Assembly (NCBI GenBank): GCA_964548045.1
Contig: CAZJQZ010000001.1
Coordinates: 10,920 to 74,919, forward strand
Length of the DNA: 64,000 nucleotides
From: JBGLNL01 sp964548045
GTDB lineage: Bacteria; Chloroflexota; Dehalococcoidia; SZUA-161; SpSt-899
Reading direction: 5' to 3'
Part shown: positions 61,793 to 64,000 of the stretch, piece after piece
Layout of the letters: each line of letters starts with the position of its first letter
Position numbering within the stretch: position 1 is the first letter of the stretch
The notes under the pieces: generated by a model
Database searches by the model: none
What the model was told of the DNA's origin: nothing
What the model saw: the letters and a program-made list of their open reading frames with translations, nothing else
Position numbers and translations under genes: made by a program

Positions 61793-61891
61793 TTATCCAA
61801 GGTCTTTTACCTTTTAACTAAACTCTTTGATTCTATCATATCCTACTAATATTTTACCAGATATGAAACAGAATTTGGCAAGTTTTTGTTC
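61793..61891 (-). pseudogene. Decayed third copy of the small 74-residue protein
   Basis: The minus strand reads EQKLAKFCFISGKILVGYDR then IKEFS, a stop, and KVKDLG, which matches the second half of protein B (ELAKWCFISGKMLIGDDKAKEFSEKVKALG order) with one nonsense codon. The N-terminal half is not recognisable. It sits directly before the HTH gene, as part of the duplicated block. Confidence 0.75.
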
Positions 61892-62074
61892 AGATGCACA
61901 AAAATATCCTGCTCAGCCCGTACCAGCACATAATATTTTAACCTATATGAGCAAAAGATGATACAGGACAAACCCTCAAGTTTTGTGATGGTGAAACCGC
62001 AAAGAGTTGGAATTGATCATTAGTTTACTAAACAAATATCTTCGTGACGTTATTGGTATTAAAGGACAATAATT

Positions 62075-62400
62075 TCAGGCACGCAACTCCAGGATATCTC
62101 CCTCCCGGAAGATATGATCTTTCTTGATTTACTGCCCGGGGAACTTGCCGGAACCCCAAATAAGAGCATATTTGAGATTCCGGCGGAAGTCCTTATAAAC
62201 GGCCTCGGCAGGCTCCTTAAGTGTGCTGCCTTCTTTAATGACCATCGGATCGGGCATGTACGCCTCGATACCCGGCGACTTTGTATACACTCGAATTATT
62301 TCCAGCACATCGAAGGATGCCTTGCTCAGGTCATCCAGTCCGGTTTCTTCTGAAGTCAGATGTGGTTCTTCCCATTTATATCTTCAGGTGCTCTACCCTT
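62075..62400 (-). pseudogene. Chimeric remnant: HTH gene start joined to a TGS domain fragment
   Basis: Reading from 62400 the minus strand first repeats the start of the HTH gene (EDINGKN for KDINGKN, then a shift to LTSE), then from about 62350 gives an open frame LDDLSKASFDVLEIIRVYTK, SPGIEAYMPDPMVIKEGSTL, KDFRRNLKYALIWGSGKFPG, a TAA (62129-62131) and IKKDHIFREGDILELRA. That is the C-terminal TGS domain of DRG/Obg-type GTPases with one nonsense codon. The GTPase part is missing. Neither half is likely to be functional. Confidence 0.7.
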
Positions 62401-62412
62401 CTTGTTCGCCTC

Positions 62413-62637
62413 TTACCCAAGGGCTTTTACCTTCTCACTAAACTCTTTAGCTTTATCATCGCCTATTAACATTTTACCGGATATAAAGCACCATTTGGCA
62501 AGTTCTTCCATATTTTTGTTACTGATTGCCGATGGGCTCAAACCCAAATGGCTGGAAATCTGCCGATCTGTAAATTTCTGCCCGGCTGGACCAATATAAT
62601 CTTTGGCAATTTTTACTACATCATCATATAATGGCAT
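62413..62637 (-). CDS. Small 74-residue protein, paralog B
   Basis: MPLYDDVVKIAKDYIGPAGQ... to KVKALG; about half identical to paralog A and of identical length. Predicted helical and soluble, with one Trp-Cys pair (KWCF). It starts 46 bp after the HAMP receptor gene with GGGG before the ATG, so both are probably on one transcript. That linkage, and the survival of two intact copies, make a link to the receptor plausible. No known domain recognised. Confidence 0.7.
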   Translation of the reverse strand: MPLYDDVVKIAKDYIGPAGQKFTDRQISSHLGLSPSAISNKNMEELAKWCFISGKMLIGDDKAKEFSEKVKALG

Positions 62638-62683
62638 GACTTTACCCCAGTATTATGAATAATCCATACCCTGCTGTACTATT

Positions 62684-63988
62684 TTAATCCAGAGCAGCTT
62701 TTACCTCTTCACTGAATTCAGCCTCCGGTTCTTCATCGTCATCTTCAAGCATGAATTTCATGGAAGCCACCATACGGGCAAAGCTATCGGCCAGGTCACC
62801 AATCTCATCTTTGCTGCCGGTTATATCGATCTTCACGCTCATATCGCCCTTGCTGACCTTATCCGCCGCGTTCGTCAACTTTTTAATTGGGCTGACGACA
62901 CTTCTGCCAAAGAACAGTGAAACGACAGCCACCACCGCCACCATGATGCCCACCACAATCCACGTCATCTGCTGGGTGCTATCTTTTGCATCCGAAATAT
63001 CGGCCGCCACCGTATCTCTGTTCTGTACCAGTTGCTGTTCAATCGCTTCTACAGGGGCATTGAATGCTTCCATATATGCCGCAACCGAAACCATGAAAGT
63101 AGTCCCATCCGCCGTCTGGACATAATTCCCGTTGGCATCCTTTACCGGATAGAATACGGAGAACCTGTCTTTCGGCTCGGCGCCTTCTGATTCAGCAAAG
63201 GCAAAAACACCAGAAGAAACATCGGCATTTTGGATACTTCTATCCATGATCGTGTATATATCGGGGAACATCTGCCGCCCCACGTTATCCGGTAGGTTCA
63301 CAACGATCGGACTGGGGTGGAACTTTGGAACGCCGGTGGCGCCATCACAGAGGACAGTATAACCACCTTCATCACCGCCAACGGGCTGGATGGCAATCCC
63401 CCAGAAATAGGGATCTCCGGAATCCCAGTCGAAGGTGGTTCCGGGAGGTCCGGCCGGTTGTGCGGTAACCGTACTGGCCGTATTGGCCGTGATGAATCCC
63501 GCGGTGCCATCAGAAGCATTGAGCAGGAATTTCCCGGTCAGGTCGATCGTGTTTCCTCCCTCATCCACGAACCGGTCCCACTGACCGCCCTCGGCAATCG
63601 CCAGCGAACCGGCCAGGCTGAGCACTTCCGAATCACTCGCTCCATAATGGATACCGGCATACAAGGGGACCTGGTCATCGGGTGTTTCAAAGATCAAGTA
63701 GGTATCACCCTGCAGTTCAGCCATGGTCTTATCCGGATTCTGGGTCAGGTATATTTCCATCTGCCGGGCAACATCCTGAGCCTGCTGGGTGACCATCTGT
63801 ACGCCCAAGTCATTGAGCGCCTGAGAACTATCCTCCACCGCCGTTGTCGTCATTGCATCGACTTCTTCAATCGAGGTATCTTCCATATCCGAGATGTTTG
63901 AAAGGGAAAGGAATCCCAGAATCGCCAGAGGGACAATTGCCAGGATCATTACTACGATTAAAAGTTTGGTTAAAATTGAAATTTTCAT
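62684..63988 (-). CDS. Membrane receptor with extracytoplasmic sensor and HAMP domain but no output domain
   Basis: A 434-residue protein: TM helix 1 (~8-30), an extracytoplasmic region of ~315 residues that resembles Cache-type sensors (LIFETPDDQVPLYAGIHYGA, FSVFYPVKDANGNYVQTADG), TM helix 2 (~345-368), then a HAMP domain (VVSPIKKLTNAADKVSKGDM... DEIGDLADSFARMVASM) and a short acidic tail (EDDDEEPEAEFSEEV). Receptors of this type normally continue into a kinase, cyclase or methyl-accepting domain; here a stop follows. It is complete at both ends, with AAAGGAGG before the ATG. The signal may be read by a partner, possibly the 74-residue protein encoded next. Confidence 0.85.
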   Translation of the reverse strand: MKISILTKLLIVVMILAIVPLAILGFLSLSNISDMEDTSIEEVDAMTTTAVEDSSQALNDLGVQMVTQQAQDVARQMEIYLTQNPDKTMAELQGDTYLIFETPDDQVPLYAGIHYGASDSEVLSLAGSLAIAEGGQWDRFVDEGGNTIDLTGKFLLNASDGTAGFITANTASTVTAQPAGPPGTTFDWDSGDPYFWGIAIQPVGGDEGGYTVLCDGATGVPKFHPSPIVVNLPDNVGRQMFPDIYTIMDRSIQNADVSSGVFAFAESEGAEPKDRFSVFYPVKDANGNYVQTADGTTFMVSVAAYMEAFNAPVEAIEQQLVQNRDTVAADISDAKDSTQQMTWIVVGIMVAVVAVVSLFFGRSVVSPIKKLTNAADKVSKGDMSVKIDITGSKDEIGDLADSFARMVASMKFMLEDDDEEPEAEFSEEVKAALD

Positions 63989-64000
63989 TTTGCCTCCTTT

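Noticed and set aside
1..64000. CRISPR arrays, prophage or integrative element
   Set aside because: No regularly spaced direct repeats, integrase, phage structural genes or attachment-site pairs were found; only one decayed transposase and small inverted repeats.

Overview
The window reads as a scaffold from an anaerobic bacterium, most likely a member of the Chloroflexota (class Dehalococcoidia or a close relative). That is an inference from protein style and gene content: tRNA-Thr/Tyr/Thr-tuf-rpmG-secE-nusG-rplKAJL, rpoBC, mutS, lipobox lipoproteins, a tungstate/molybdate transporter, the AmmeMemoRadiSam trio, the oxygen-sensitive aspartate-semialdehyde route to homocysteine, and archaeal-style archaellin genes in a bacterial genome. 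No rRNA is present to settle the point. Ten N at 10594-10603 mark a scaffolding gap.

Layout. 1-9.5 kb: the 3' end of comEC, two minus-strand archaellin-like genes, a class II aldolase-like gene, an oligopeptide-type binding lipoprotein with an extra N-terminal domain, a gluzincin lipoprotein, a TPR protein, a CPBP membrane protease, a HIT hydrolase and a DRTGG protein. 9.5-14.3 kb (minus): the translation/transcription operon running from three tRNAs through tuf to rplL, with an L10 leader before rplJ. 14.5-20.9 kb (minus): AMMECR1, Memo and radical SAM genes, guaB3, and a sulfur-assimilation cluster (UPF0280, NIL-ferredoxin, NifU-like, DUF39). 21-31.4 kb (minus): mutS, rpoC and rpoB.

31.5-45 kb is mixed: dodecin, an NYN RNase-like protein, a zinc-ribbon protein whose Shine-Dalgarno lies in a perfect inverted repeat, an RRM protein, a methyltransferase-wtpB-wtpC-wtpA operon behind a long structured leader with a terminator, a decayed IS1-like transposase, AT-rich orphan genes, a VWA lipoprotein, a TrmH-type methyltransferase, lspA, and speD plus an ornithine decarboxylase-like gene. 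45-61 kb: a second zinc-ribbon paralog, DUF503, an MrfA-type helicase, a PKD surface protein, a 1377-residue acyl-CoA dehydratase activase, a five-PAS histidine kinase, an SDR with a zinc-finger tail, and a lipoprotein.

61-64 kb (minus) is the least explained stretch. A membrane receptor that stops after its HAMP domain is followed by a 74-residue protein. The block 'small protein 3' end + HTH gene 5' end' has been duplicated, leaving a second intact small protein, a decayed third copy, one intact HTH gene, and a chimeric pseudogene in which an HTH start is joined to the TGS domain of a lost GTPase. A degenerate copy of a ~100-bp inverted-repeat element also found at 54.5 kb lies inside it. 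Together with the archaellin carrying a lectin-like insertion and the metalloregulatory-looking wtp leader, this is the part most worth following up.

Twelve sigma70-type promoters with near-consensus boxes are listed (spacers 17 bp, one 16), and another is proposed inside the speD leader. No CRISPR array, rRNA, complete insertion sequence, prophage or replication origin was seen.
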